64,000 nucleotides of DNA. It comes from Ruminococcus sp. Marseille-P6503 (lineage in GTDB: Bacteria > Bacillota > Clostridia > Oscillospirales > Ruminococcaceae). A model generated the notes under the pieces. That model saw only the letters and a list, made by a program, of their open reading frames with translations. It searched no databases and was not told where the DNA came from. Made by a program: the position numbers and the translations under genes. Position 1 is the first letter of the stretch. The number at the start of each line of letters is the position of its first letter. Shown in pieces: positions 24,574 through 33,017 of this stretch. The stretch is taken from positions 310,001 through 374,000 of the forward strand of contig NZ_UWPB01000001.1 of assembly GCF_900604945.1 (NCBI RefSeq), in the 5' to 3' direction.

Positions 24574-26157
24574 ATGCCGGTAATTATAAATCAGATCAAA
24601 AGCTCGCTTGACGCTTCGGAGGAGGAGATAATAGATAAGGCGGTAAGGCTCGCCGGAGTGAACAGGTGCGATATAATATCCGCTCAGATCCATAAAACTT
24701 CTCTTGACGCGAGAAAGCAGAACGATATATGCTTCGTTCATTCGGTTTATGTCAGTCTTACCGACGTCTCCGAGGAGAAAAGGCTCTGCGGGGGCAGCAG
24801 CCGTTTTTCATATGCGGCTCCAAGCGAACTGAAGCCGGAAATTTCCCGCGTAAAAAAAAGAGGAAGGGTCTGTATAGCCGGCTTTGGTCCTGCCGGAATT
24901 TTCTGCGGCCTTGTATTGGCTCAGAACGGATACAAGCCGCTTATCCTTGAAAAGGGAGAGGATATAGACAGCAGGACGAGGAGCGTTGATACCTACTGGA
25001 GGGGAGGCCCTCTTAATACAAGGTCAAATGTTCAGTTCGGAGAAGGGGGAGCGGGAACCTTTTCTGACGGAAAGCTTACAACCAGAATAAAGGATCCGCT
25101 GTGCAGATATGTTCTTGAGCAGTTTGTCAGATTCGGCGCTCCTCAGGAGATACTTACCAGGGCAAAGCCGCATATCGGAACAGACAAGCTGAGAAATATC
25201 ATCAAAAGTATCCGCAGGCATATTATTTCCCTCGGCGGCGAGGTAAGATTTTCAAGCGAAGTAAACGGCTTTTCAGGCGACGGCGGCAGGATCGTTTCGG
25301 TAAGCTTCGGCGGTGAAAGCGCAGAATGTTCCGCACTGGTGCTGGCAACGGGACATTCTGCAAGGGATACTTTTGAAATGCTTGCCCGGAAACAGGTTTT
25401 TATGGAGCCCAAGCCTTTTTCCGTCGGAGTAAGGATCGAGCATTTACAGGCTGACGTGGAAAGAAGTCTTTACGGAAAAAACGCCGGAAATCCTTTGCTG
25501 CCGAAGGGCGAGTATCAGCTTTCCTACAGGAGAAGTGACGGGCGGGCGGCGTATACCTTTTGTATGTGTCCGGGAGGCTTGGTAGTTCCGGCGGCGTCGG
25601 AGGAGTGTACGGTTGTGACAAACGGTATGAGCGAGTATGCCAGAAACGGAGCAAATGCCAATTCGGCAGTGGCAGTTTCGGTCACTCCCGCCGATTTCGG
25701 AAGCTCTCCCCTTGACGGAATGTATTTTGCCAGACAGATTGAAAAAAACGCTTTTTATGCCGGCGGAGGACTAAAGGCTCCGGCGTCAACCGTCAGAGGC
25801 TTTATAAGCGGCAGACCTGATCTTGACACGCCGCTTGCGCCGAGCTATGCAAGGGGTGTAGCGCCGTGCGAATTCCGCAGCATATTTCCCGGGTTTGTTA
25901 CTGATATGCTGGCAGAGGGGCTGGACAGTTTTGCAGGAAAAATGAAATGCTTTGCAGACGGAAATGCCGTTCTTACCGCGCCGGAAACCAGAACCAGCTC
26001 TCCGGTGCGTATAACAAGGACAGAAAGGCTTAATTCCGTTTCAATTGAAAATCTGTTTCCCTGCGGGGAGGGAGCAGGTTATGCCGGAGGAATTATGTCC
26101 GCTGCCGTAGACGGAATCAAAACGGCTCTTGAAATAATGAAAAGACAGGCTCCGTAG
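24574..26157 (+). CDS. FAD-dependent dehydrogenase (COG2509 type)
   Basis: 527 aa from ATG 24574, with AGGAGG 7 nt upstream. A roughly 90-residue N-terminal domain precedes a Rossmann motif, VCIAGFGPAGIFCG (GxGxxG near 103-108). Then come LEKGEDIDSRT, the FGEGGAGTFSDGKL loop and ATGHSARDTF, and it ends with the FAD-binding LFPCGEGAGYAGGIMSAAVDG. This matches the large uncharacterised flavoprotein family found in most Clostridia. The substrate is unknown. It stands alone. Confidence 0.88.
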   Translation: MPVIINQIKSSLDASEEEIIDKAVRLAGVNRCDIISAQIHKTSLDARKQNDICFVHSVYVSLTDVSEEKRLCGGSSRFSYAAPSELKPEISRVKKRGRVCIAGFGPAGIFCGLVLAQNGYKPLILEKGEDIDSRTRSVDTYWRGGPLNTRSNVQFGEGGAGTFSDGKLTTRIKDPLCRYVLEQFVRFGAPQEILTRAKPHIGTDKLRNIIKSIRRHIISLGGEVRFSSEVNGFSGDGGRIVSVSFGGESAECSALVLATGHSARDTFEMLARKQVFMEPKPFSVGVRIEHLQADVERSLYGKNAGNPLLPKGEYQLSYRRSDGRAAYTFCMCPGGLVVPAASEECTVVTNGMSEYARNGANANSAVAVSVTPADFGSSPLDGMYFARQIEKNAFYAGGGLKAPASTVRGFISGRPDLDTPLAPSYARGVAPCEFRSIFPGFVTDMLAEGLDSFAGKMKCFADGNAVLTAPETRTSSPVRITRTERLNSVSIENLFPCGEGAGYAGGIMSAAVDGIKTALEIMKRQAP

Positions 26158-26458
26158 CTTTGCAGGCAATAAAAAAACAGCATTATATATGCTGTCTGAA
26201 TTAAAAAAATTATATATTTTAAAGCGATAATAACAGATTATGAATCAGAAGATATAATTATTGAGCAGATTACGGAAAACTGCGCTGAAAGCAGCCTGAC
26301 GCAGAAGTAGCACAAATCCTCTTGGCGCATAAAATGTAATTAACAGCGGATAGAGAAGCTGAAACGTACGGTTGAAGTGGCACAGAGGAGAGTACGAAAC
26401 GCTTTTGTGTCCGCAGGGGAGCTTTGACCGACTGCCAAACTGTCGCTGTTAAAATAGA
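26158..26458. other. gene-free stretch
   Basis: A short ACAGCAT/ATGCTGT hairpin at 26178-26196 sits just after the flavoprotein gene. A roughly 30-codon open stretch (26225-26310) lacks a start and ribosome site. I see no gene. Confidence 0.4.
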
Positions 26459-26500
26459 TAAAATGTCGGGAGCGGAACGTTTTTCGTTCCCGGCATTTTA
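26459..26500. terminator. strong hairpin terminator
   Basis: AAAATGTCGGGA...GGAACG pairs with CGTTCC...CGGCATTTT and ends in TTTTA. It could work in either direction, since T-runs flank both sides. Confidence 0.65.
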
Positions 26501-26502
26501 TA

Positions 26503-26605
26503 TTAAGGCAGTACCGCACAATGACCGCTCAGCTGATCTGCACATTATGCGATGATATTTATGTCTGCGCTTCCTGCGCACAATCATTTTGCGGTATTAC
26601 CTTAA
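26503..26605. mobile_element. 103-bp MITE-like element with imperfect 22-bp inverted ends
   Basis: The left end TTAAGGCAGTACCGCACAAT and the right end, read inverted as TTAAGGTAATACCGCAAAAT, agree at 19 of 22 positions. The outermost bases are TTAA on both sides. The interior has no frame. TAATACCGCACAAT at 567-580 may be part of another copy. No transposase is present. Confidence 0.45.
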
Positions 26606-26649
26606 CTATTCTTATGCATGATAACTATTAATAACTAATAACGTCTGGT

Positions 26650-27414
26650 CTAATTTGCGACCTTGCTGAGATTATTCATTTCACGGTTTACCTTATCGGC
26701 AATAATAAGAATAAATTCTCCGTTGGTCGGATGCCATTCCGAACGTGCGGCACAGGTTCCGAAAATATCGGCTTTGTCGGATAAAGGCGCTCTCTGCCAG
26801 CCTTTTTGTATCACAGTCCGGATATTTCTTTCTATGCTTGCCGTACTGGACTGGAATTTCTGAGATATTCGGGGATATACGCATTTAGAAAAGCTTCTGG
26901 TGTTGACCGGTTCCAGCACCGCCATTTTTATAGCTTCCCTGAGATAAATGAAACCGTTGTAATTCGGCGTTACGCATAAACGCGACAGAATTTCCGATAC
27001 ATAATTGTGAAGCCGGCTAAGGTATTCCGCTGCGTTTTTAATGTCGCTTTCTTTTCTTCCCAGGTTACCGATTATTGAGCAGGCAACATTCTCTATATTG
27101 AGAGGTTCTTTAAGCACGGTGATGTTCTTGTCAGATTTTATGCTGCTTTGAAAAAAGCTATCTTTTTGAATAATGTAATTAACGAGCGGCTTGGGATCAA
27201 TTTTAAGCAGCTTATCGATCAGCTTTTCGGGCTGACTGGTTTCAGATGTGAAAAATACTGCTGCCGGCTTGTTTTCCATTACTTCAAATAAAATTTCCAA
27301 TGAACTGCTGCTTGTTTCAATAATCTGCATACCCTCGCTGCTCAATAGCTGTGAAAGCTTTTTCAGCGAACTGTTTTCTGTTCCGCCGATTATTATCTTC
27401 TGATTTACTTCCAT
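26650..27414 (-). CDS. Spo0A paralogue with a degenerate receiver domain
   Basis: 254 aa. The C-terminal 115 residues match the Spo0A DNA-binding domain: NGFIYLREAIKMAVLEP, then KCVYPRISQKF, TASIERNIRTVIQKGW with the recognition helix, and the closing HPTNGEFILIIADKV. The N-terminal 125 residues have receiver-like spacing (KIIIGGTENSS, AAVFFTSE, ITVLKEPLN), but the acidic pocket and phospho-acceptor Asp are replaced. It therefore cannot work as a normal phosphorelay target. It may bind 0A-box-like sites constitutively or sense something else. TATAGGAGG precedes the ATG. It stands alone. Confidence 0.88.
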   Translation of the reverse strand: MEVNQKIIIGGTENSSLKKLSQLLSSEGMQIIETSSSSLEILFEVMENKPAAVFFTSETSQPEKLIDKLLKIDPKPLVNYIIQKDSFFQSSIKSDKNITVLKEPLNIENVACSIIGNLGRKESDIKNAAEYLSRLHNYVSEILSRLCVTPNYNGFIYLREAIKMAVLEPVNTRSFSKCVYPRISQKFQSSTASIERNIRTVIQKGWQRAPLSDKADIFGTCAARSEWHPTNGEFILIIADKVNREMNNLSKVAN

Positions 27415-27967
27415 ATATCCTCCTATATGATTAAAATTAACAATTCAGATTATAACGTATTTATACCGGTATTTCAATGGATTGTTTTCTATTTAATTCT
27501 TTTGGCAAATTACATCATAAAACAATTAATCTTAAGTTTATCGGAAATTAAAAAACGTCGTAAAATATTTGTTTGCGGTATGGAGAAAAAAGCGTTTTTT
27601 AAGGTTTGAATTATAAGCTATTTTGTCAAAAATGCATAAGAGTTGTAATAATAATTAATAAAATAGTATAAAAATAACCGATTTATTGTTTTGAAGAGGT
27701 CGAAAAAGGTTGGTTAAAATATATGTTTATCAGAGCTTTAAGTTAAAAGACGCTTAAATGTAAAGGCAGAAAGTATAAATTGTCTTTCAATACTTTATAA
27801 ACAATTTATAAATATAAATGACGGGAAAGAGCTTTGACGGGGCATAATGAAGTCAGAATAGAGCCGTTTATATAATGAGAGCGTTAATTTGATAAAATAT
27901 AAGCTTGATTATTTTAGCTGTATGATATATAATAAAAAGTATCAATCAGCAAAAAAAGAGGGAGGAT
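27415..27967. other. 550-bp AT-rich gene-free stretch
   Basis: Divergent intergenic region. A 60-codon frame at 27427 lacks a ribosome site. No tRNA, T-run hairpin or repeat is visible. TATAAT-like boxes are frequent because of base composition, so I do not choose one. Confidence 0.4.
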
Positions 27968-28801
27968 ATGCTCACTAAAGTGAGTATTTATATAAAAATG
28001 GAAAATCAATATTATCAGGATAATATGATCGATTTAAACGAGCTGCCTAAGATACGCAGCGGCGCTATGTGGTATGTAGCTATCCTGCCGGTTCTGGCTT
28101 TGTATCTTGAAAATTATGCTATAAATAAATGGCTTGGTATTCTGGTATGGGCTTTTGCGCTTATAAGCTGTCCGGTTATATGCTACAGAGATATGCGCGC
28201 TCTTGAAAAGCTCGGGTTGAATTGTCAGAACCTTAAAATAATTTCCGTTGTATGCCCTCTGCTGTATATGTATAAAAGATGCAGGCTTTTAAAGCAGAGC
28301 AGTATCATGGCTGTGTTTTTTACTATATTTACAGTCTATGCCGTTTTACAGAACGGATTTGCAGTATCGCTCAGGGTTGACGATCAGACGTTTATCAATC
28401 AGGTCAAGTATAATTACGTCGCCAATATTGACGAATTTTCCGATATAAGCGCAGACAAGAGCTCTAATATAATAGGAGAACAGATCGACGCGTTTATAAA
28501 TGAGGACAAAGCAGAATATAGGGTTTCCGCGGACGGGGATCTGCGGTATATAACAGTGTCGGGAAGCTGTGATTACGATACGGTATCAGGGGCGGAGCTT
28601 GAAATTGTATTTATAATTGATTATGACTGTTATGCTTTTAAGAGTCTGGAGCTTGATTCAGTTTCGCTTTCAGGACAGGCTCTTGAAGGAGAAAAGCGGC
28701 AGGAGCTGCTTGACGTGATATTTTTGAATAAGAAGTCTTCCGGCTCATACGGGGATTCTGTTAGCCCGAAGGATAGCTCATCTCAATATAAAACCGCGTA
28801 A
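27968..28801 (+). CDS. uncharacterised membrane protein, about four helices
   Basis: 277 aa from ATG 27968 (GGGAGG immediately upstream, gap only 2-3 nt), or 267 aa from ATG 27998. Hydrophobic spans lie at about 32-50 and 54-73, a weaker one at 88-102, and one at 108-130. A roughly 145-residue soluble C-terminal domain of alternating strands follows (ADGDLRYITVSGSCDY, ELEIVFIIDYDCYAF), ending Ser-rich. I do not recognise the family. CTCACT-AA-AGTGAG, right behind the first ATG (27970-27983), is a palindrome that could act as an operator or mask the first start. Confidence 0.7.
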   Translation: MLTKVSIYIKMENQYYQDNMIDLNELPKIRSGAMWYVAILPVLALYLENYAINKWLGILVWAFALISCPVICYRDMRALEKLGLNCQNLKIISVVCPLLYMYKRCRLLKQSSIMAVFFTIFTVYAVLQNGFAVSLRVDDQTFINQVKYNYVANIDEFSDISADKSSNIIGEQIDAFINEDKAEYRVSADGDLRYITVSGSCDYDTVSGAELEIVFIIDYDCYAFKSLELDSVSLSGQALEGEKRQELLDVIFLNKKSSGSYGDSVSPKDSSSQYKTA

Positions 28802-28946
28802 ATTCGGTAAAACCGCCGTATATTATGCGTTAAATGTCATATGATTTCAACATGAAATGAAATTTAAGAAATCGAGAGAAAACGAGAAAAACAAAGAGAT
28901 TTTAAGCGTGAAAGGGATATAAATTAAAAATTCGGCATTTTGACCG

Positions 28947-28975
28947 TTGACTTTTGATTCCGCGTATTGTATAAT
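28947..28975 (+). promoter_or_regulatory. sigma-A promoter of rplM-rpsI
   Basis: TTGACT (28947-28952), 17 bp, TATAAT (28970-28975). The match is nearly perfect and fits a ribosomal protein operon. Confidence 0.8.
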
Positions 28976-28987
28976 GTTTAATGTTGT

Positions 28988-29016
28988 GAGTCCGCAGGTG
29001 ATTTCTGCCTGTGGGA
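28988..29016 (+). promoter_or_regulatory. leader hairpin of rplM, possible L13 autoregulatory element
   Basis: CCGCAGG pairs with CCTGTGG around a TGATTTCTG-type loop at the very start of the predicted mRNA. Firmicute rplM genes carry an L13 leader that represses the operon, so this is a candidate by position. I cannot match its consensus. Confidence 0.4.
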
Positions 29017-29049
29017 TAACAGAATTCAAATTTGAACGGAGGAAAAAAT

Positions 29050-29478
29050 ATGTCAACTTATATGCCTAAAACCGGCGATATTACTCGCAAGTGGTATATT
29101 TTAGACGCTGAGGGTCAGTCCCTCGGAAGAGTTGCCGCAAAGGCTGCTCACATTCTTCGCGGCAAGCATAAGACGACTTATGCGCCTCATGCAGACTGCG
29201 GCGACCATGTAATCATCATCAACAGCGATAAGGCTGTCCTCACAGGAAAGAAGCTGGATCAGAAGTCCTACAAGTGGCACACAGGCTGGATCGGCGGACT
29301 TAAGGAGATTAAGTATTCAAAGCTCATGGCTGAGCAGTCTGACAGAGCAATGACCATTGCCGTTGAGGGAATGCTTCCCAACAATACGCTTGGCAGAGCC
29401 GCTGCAAAGAGACTGAGAGTTTATAAGGGCGCAGAGCATAACAATGCCGCTCAGAAGCCTGAGAAATACGAACTTTAA
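29050..29478 (+). CDS. rplM: 50S ribosomal protein L13
   Basis: 142 aa from ATG 29050, with GGAGG 7 nt upstream. The sequence is clearly L13: [33 protein letters not shown], and the closing [16 protein letters not shown]. It is an early-assembling 23S rRNA binder. First gene of the universal rplM-rpsI pair; rpsI begins 17 bp after its stop. Confidence 0.98.
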   Translation: MSTYMPKTGDITRKWYILDAEGQSLGRVAAKAAHILRGKHKTTYAPHADCGDHVIIINSDKAVLTGKKLDQKSYKWHTGWIGGLKEIKYSKLMAEQSDRAMTIAVEGMLPNNTLGRAAAKRLRVYKGAEHNNAAQKPEKYEL

Positions 29479-29495
29479 TGAGAGGAGCAATTAAG

Positions 29496-29897
29496 ATGTA
29501 CGAATCAAAGAAGCCGTTTTATTATGGCACAGGTAGAAGAAAGCATTCTGTTGCCCGCGTTCGTATTTACGAGGGAACAGGTAAAATTACGATCAACGGA
29601 AGAGATATCGACGATTATTTCGGACTTGAAACTCTTAAGCTTATCGTTCGTCAGCCTTTCGGCGTAACTGATACGGCAGATAAGTTTGATATTGTCTGCA
29701 CTGTTAAGGGCGGCGGAGTAACAGGTCAGGCGGGAGCTATCAGACATGGTCTGTCAAGAGCCTTGCTTCAGTATAATGAAGAGCTTCGTCCGGCGCTGAA
29801 GAAGGAAGGTTTCCTTACCCGCGATCCGAGAATGAAGGAAAGAAAGAAATACGGTCTCAAGGCAGCCCGTCGCGCGCCTCAGTTCTCAAAGCGTTAA
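29496..29897 (+). CDS. rpsI: 30S ribosomal protein S9
   Basis: 133 aa from ATG 29496, preceded by GAGGAG at 8 nt. It begins with [16 protein letters not shown] and ends with the conserved basic tail [12 protein letters not shown] that reaches the P-site tRNA. Partner of rplM in the operon. Normal length. Confidence 0.98.
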   Translation: MYESKKPFYYGTGRRKHSVARVRIYEGTGKITINGRDIDDYFGLETLKLIVRQPFGVTDTADKFDIVCTVKGGGVTGQAGAIRHGLSRALLQYNEELRPALKKEGFLTRDPRMKERKKYGLKAARRAPQFSKR

Positions 29898-29990
29898 CAG
29901 ATTTCTTTCAAAAACGCCGATTTTACGGTATTTTCGGGAGATTTTTGCGAAGTTGTTCGACAAAATTGTTTAACTAACAAATGCGAATAT

Positions 29991-30028
29991 AAACCTCTTT
30001 GTCGGGAGACCGACAGAGAGGTTTTTTG
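29991..30028 (+). terminator. terminator of rplM-rpsI
   Basis: AACCTCTTTGTCGG pairs with CCGACAGAGAGGTT and is followed by TTTTTTG. Confidence 0.9.
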
Positions 30029-30060
30029 TTTCGGTCAAGTCAGTTCATCAGCCAGCTTGT

Positions 30061-30183
30061 CATCAAGACAAACATATCAATAACAATAATGTGGAAGCTA
30101 AGATTCGTCAACAATTACAGATTTTAAGAGATAAAGGATTTATTGAATTTACAACAAGAGGACATTATAGAAAATTGAATTAG
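30061..30183 (+). pseudogene. C-terminal fragment of a DpnI/Dam-replacing-type restriction enzyme
   Basis: In frame to TAG 30181 the DNA encodes VEAKIRQQLQILRDKGFIEF then TTRGHYRKLN. The 'NN.K.KIRQQLQ.LRD.G.IEF...G.YR' pattern is the winged-helix C-terminus of DpnI-like enzymes cutting methylated GATC. No start or nuclease domain precedes it; the frame runs back into the rpsI terminator. It is therefore a remnant of an insertion that lost its 5' part. Confidence 0.55.
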
Positions 30184-30256
30184 AAGGTATAATAAAGCAA
30201 ATATAATTGTAATAGTTTTAGATTTTGATAAAATATTAAAGTAAGGAGTAAAATTT

Positions 30257-30388
30257 ATGCTGTTCAATATTAATGAAAAATCTGTTGATGAGATTAAGGA
30301 AATGCCGTATACGTCAGAAAAAAAGTTACAAACTCTATGTGAAAATAATTCGAAAGAATTAGCAGATCTACACGATATTGAAAAATGA
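30257..30388 (+). pseudogene. 43-codon N-terminal fragment of a DUF91/PD-(D/E)XK nuclease-like gene
   Basis: AAGGAG (30243-30248) and ATG 30257 are intact. The product begins MLFNINEKSVDEIKEMPYTS and continues EKKLQTLCENNSKELADLHD before TGA. The 'K.(D/E)EI.E..f..EK.LQ.L.E.N..el' opening is typical of a family of small predicted nucleases that normally continue for about 300 residues. Here it stops after 43. Probably a truncated relic; the family call is by memory of the opening motif. Confidence 0.4.
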
Positions 30389-30421
30389 ACAGCGTGAAAT
30401 ATAACTTTCTGCTGATTGCTC

Positions 30422-30856
30422 ATGAGTATTTGTTTGTGTTTAGGAAGTAGATTAGCAAATAAACATATTATAGGTGTGATGGATATATTAAATAATGTAC
30501 AAAAAGCTGAGTTTGGTGCTTTATATACGCCGGTAGATACTTTGAACGACAAGAAGATTGGATTTTGGATTAGAGATATTAGTGTGGTGGTGGGAAAACT
30601 TGCTGGATTTTCTGTCTGTAAGAGTTTTCCTCCATATAACTATGATGATACTATTTTGGTAAAATATGAGGATTATTATTTTTATAATAACTGTCCGTTA
30701 AAAACAAAAACACAGCTCGGTTTTTTGCTTTTTTCAATTAATTATGCTATTGAATTTATAGACCAATACTTTGTCAATGAGATTCCGCAAAAGTTTAAGT
30801 TTGCATATCTTCAGTATTACTATCTCTGTGATTTTATCAAAGAGTTAAATGCGTAA
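30422..30856 (+). CDS. unrecognised 144-aa protein, possibly the 3' part of a broken gene
   Basis: AT-rich frame from ATG 30422 to TAA 30856 with no ribosome site at the start. It contains IIGVMDILNNVQKAEFGALY, GFWIRDISVVVGKLAG and an aromatic-rich tail (KYEDYYFYNN, LQYYYLCDFIKEL). I do not recognise it. The coding pattern looks real but the start looks broken, so it may be the C-terminal portion of a gene disrupted with the two fragments before it. Confidence 0.35.
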   Translation: MSICLCLGSRLANKHIIGVMDILNNVQKAEFGALYTPVDTLNDKKIGFWIRDISVVVGKLAGFSVCKSFPPYNYDDTILVKYEDYYFYNNCPLKTKTQLGFLLFSINYAIEFIDQYFVNEIPQKFKFAYLQYYYLCDFIKELNA

Positions 30857-30897
30857 AGGCAACATAAAAACCAAAGCGTATTTTTGTTATGTTACAA

Positions 30898-30936
30898 CAA
30901 AAAAGCTGCTTCGCTAAAACGAAACAGCTTTTTATT
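30898..30936. terminator. bidirectional terminator
   Basis: AAAAAGCTGCTTCG pairs with CGAAACAGCTTTTT, with T-runs on both sides. It separates the relic region from the convergent lipoprotein gene. Confidence 0.8.
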
Positions 30937-30952
30937 TATGTTCTGTTGTTAT

Positions 30953-31861
30953 TTACTTTCCGTAATTACACTCGATAACGTTGCCGTCCTCATCTTCAAA
31001 TACAATATCGGCAATATAGAAGTCTGCCTCATTAGGCATACCCCATCTCATAATTGAGAGATACTGAGCGTCGGTGGAATCGGCAAATACAGCCGCAGGC
31101 TTGATTCCAGGACGAACAACAACCTCATAGGAACCCCATTCAGAAGTCCACTCTGATTCACTGAATTCAATCAGCTGATTCCATGAGTTGCTGCCGTTGC
31201 CGTCAGTAGGCTGAGTAGCAACAGCGCCGAGGAAGTTGCCGGGAACCAGTGATTCAGTGCCGTCGTCAGCAGTAAAATTACCTACCGCTTTTGTTACGAT
31301 ATCCATCTTGATAGTGAATATCTTTGGCAGATCCTCTTCCTGACCGGCAAAGAGCTTAGCCATATCAAATCTGATCTTAGGAATCATGTAATCGCCGTAT
31401 TCGTCTTTATCAAGAGTCTGAACTCGGAGCATTGGGATTCCCTCAAGCTCTTCAATTGAAAGCTCTACATGAGATTCGCCGGTATCCGAAGTATATGCGC
31501 CGTTTCCCTTATCCTCTGCGAACGGTCCGACAAAATCGTCAACATCCATATCAGTTGAGAATGTAAAGGACGCGTTATCCAGATTTTTAAGAGTTTCAGG
31601 CATTTCAGAAATATCTTTTGGAGCGTCTGCTTCAGATTCACTGTCAGCAGAAGATTCAGCTGCCGATTCCGCTGCTGATTCAGCCTCAGATTCTGCTGCT
31701 GATTCCGCTGCGCTTGACTCGTCAGCTGCTGAAGATGTAGAAGCGGCGGCTGCCGAAGATGAATCAGCCTTGCTGCTGGAAGAATCGTCAGAATCTCCGC
31801 AGGCTGTGAGCAATGAAGCTGTCATTAAAATTGCTAAAGTTGAAGCAAGTAATTTCTTCAT
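30953..31861 (-). CDS. lipoprotein with Ser/Ala/Glu-rich linker, function unknown
   Basis: 302 aa. Signal peptide MKKLLASTLAILMTASLLTAC with a lipobox at Cys21, then about 55 residues of Ser, Ala and Glu only (AAESEAESAAES type), a flexible wall-spanning linker. The folded part (about 80-302) is beta-rich and ends VFEDEDGNVIECNYGK; motifs such as SWNQLIEFSESEWTSEWGSY suggest a carbohydrate-binding-like beta-sandwich, but I cannot name the family. GGAGGT precedes the ATG. Single-gene unit. Confidence 0.75.
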   Translation of the reverse strand: MKKLLASTLAILMTASLLTACGDSDDSSSSKADSSSAAAASTSSAADESSAAESAAESEAESAAESAAESSADSESEADAPKDISEMPETLKNLDNASFTFSTDMDVDDFVGPFAEDKGNGAYTSDTGESHVELSIEELEGIPMLRVQTLDKDEYGDYMIPKIRFDMAKLFAGQEEDLPKIFTIKMDIVTKAVGNFTADDGTESLVPGNFLGAVATQPTDGNGSNSWNQLIEFSESEWTSEWGSYEVVVRPGIKPAAVFADSTDAQYLSIMRWGMPNEADFYIADIVFEDEDGNVIECNYGK

Positions 31862-32030
31862 TTTTATTACCTCCGATAAATTGTTTCTTTATTTAAGAAA
31901 CCACATAAACTTTACCTTTAAATTATAGCATATCTTATATGCTTAATCAATATGATATTTGCACAATAAAAGATATTATAATTCGTTAAAATACACAGAA
32001 AACGTTTACTCATTAGTGGAAAATATACAA

Positions 32031-32062
32031 AAAAGGCTGCGGAAATTAATCCGCAGCCTTAA
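32031..32062 (-). terminator. terminator of the sorted surface protein gene
   Basis: AAGGCTGCGGA and TCCGCAGCCTT form a perfect 11-bp stem around AATTAA. On the minus strand a T-run follows. Confidence 0.88.
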
Positions 32063-32093
32063 TTATCTCTTATTAACAGCACGATTGTGTTAA

Positions 32094-33017
32094 TTATTTC
32101 TTCTTAGCAACAATTACAGCAGCGCCTGCAAGAGCGATACCTGCAAGAGCGATACCTGCAGCAGCGCCAGCTTCTGGGTTGTTGGTGTTGTCAGAAGCGC
32201 CGTTAGCTGTAGAAGTTGTGCTTCCTGAAGCAGAAGTTGTCGATCCGGACGAAGAAGTTGAAGTTGTCTTGGAATCGGCGCTTGAATCTGCTGTAGACGT
32301 AGAATCGTCTTTGGAATCAGCTGTTGAATCATCCTTTGAATCTGCTTCGCTGTCAGCAGTGCTTGTGTCGCCTGCGCCTGCGATAACAGGTGAAGGATTG
32401 CCGTCCTCGCCTATTTCCATAGGAAGCACGGAATCGCCGGAAACAACTGTAGACCAGGTGCCCTTGGCAAAATGACCGAACTGAATGTTGAAACCAACGT
32501 TATACACTGTTACTGCGTTTCCGTCGGCATCTGTTGCCTCAACAGGATCAACTGAAGCGCCGCCGGCAGCAACTGTCTCATAGATTTTTGAACCGGGAAC
32601 AGTTACAGTGTAAACGCCGTTGTTGTTTTCAATCTCATAACCAACAGAAGCGCCGTCAACATACATAGCCTGTGTGGACTGATCTGCCTCGTCAGCATTA
32701 GCAACTCTGAGAACTGTGTAAGAACCGCCTTCATTAAGAGGAGTGCCGTCTTCTCCTGCTTCCCATTCAGCAGCTGTTGTGTCGATAGTAAATGTCAGAG
32801 TAACGTCGCTGAGATCCTCTTTGGTAGAAAAGAACTGATACCATGAACCGTTCCATCTTGTAGCGGTATCCATGCCTTCAAAAGCAAATACATTTTTCTG
32901 TTCTGCTACTTTCCAGTCTTTAATAAAAGGCTGAACATCGGCAGCGGAAGCAGAAACTGCCATTGCTGCAGCTACAGCCAAAGCGGACATTCCTGCAAAA
33001 ATCTTTGAAATCTTCAT
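32094..33017 (-). CDS. secreted surface protein with a C-terminal sorting-like tail
   Basis: 307 aa from ATG 33017 (GGAGGAG upstream). A Sec signal peptide (MKISKIFAGMSALAVAAAMA...ASAAD) is followed by a beta-rich domain of about 180 residues, a Ser/Thr/Asp linker (TADSKDD repeats, then TSSSGSTTSASGS) and the tail NPEAGAAAGIALAGIALAGA...VAKKK. The tail has the layout of a sortase signal (NPxTG-like, hydrophobic helix, basic end) but with Ala for Thr in the pentapeptide. Sortase attachment is therefore uncertain and it may stay as a membrane-anchored protein. Single-gene unit. Confidence 0.75.
   Translation of the reverse strand: MKISKIFAGMSALAVAAAMAVSASAADVQPFIKDWKVAEQKNVFAFEGMDTATRWNGSWYQFFSTKEDLSDVTLTFTIDTTAAEWEAGEDGTPLNEGGSYTVLRVANADEADQSTQAMYVDGASVGYEIENNNGVYTVTVPGSKIYETVAAGGASVDPVEATDADGNAVTVYNVGFNIQFGHFAKGTWSTVVSGDSVLPMEIGEDGNPSPVIAGAGDTSTADSEADSKDDSTADSKDDSTSTADSSADSKTTSTSSSGSTTSASGSTTSTANGASDNTNNPEAGAAAGIALAGIALAGAAVIVAKKK

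Noticed and set aside
27427-27609. 60-codon hydrophobic frame
   Set aside because: No ribosome site; the TCCTCC before it belongs to the opposite-strand Spo0A-like gene, and its codon use matches plain AT-rich DNA.
31640-31800. Tandem DNA repeats at the lipoprotein linker
   Set aside because: Low-complexity Ser/Ala/Glu coding sequence, not a separate repeat element. The same holds for 32240-32340.
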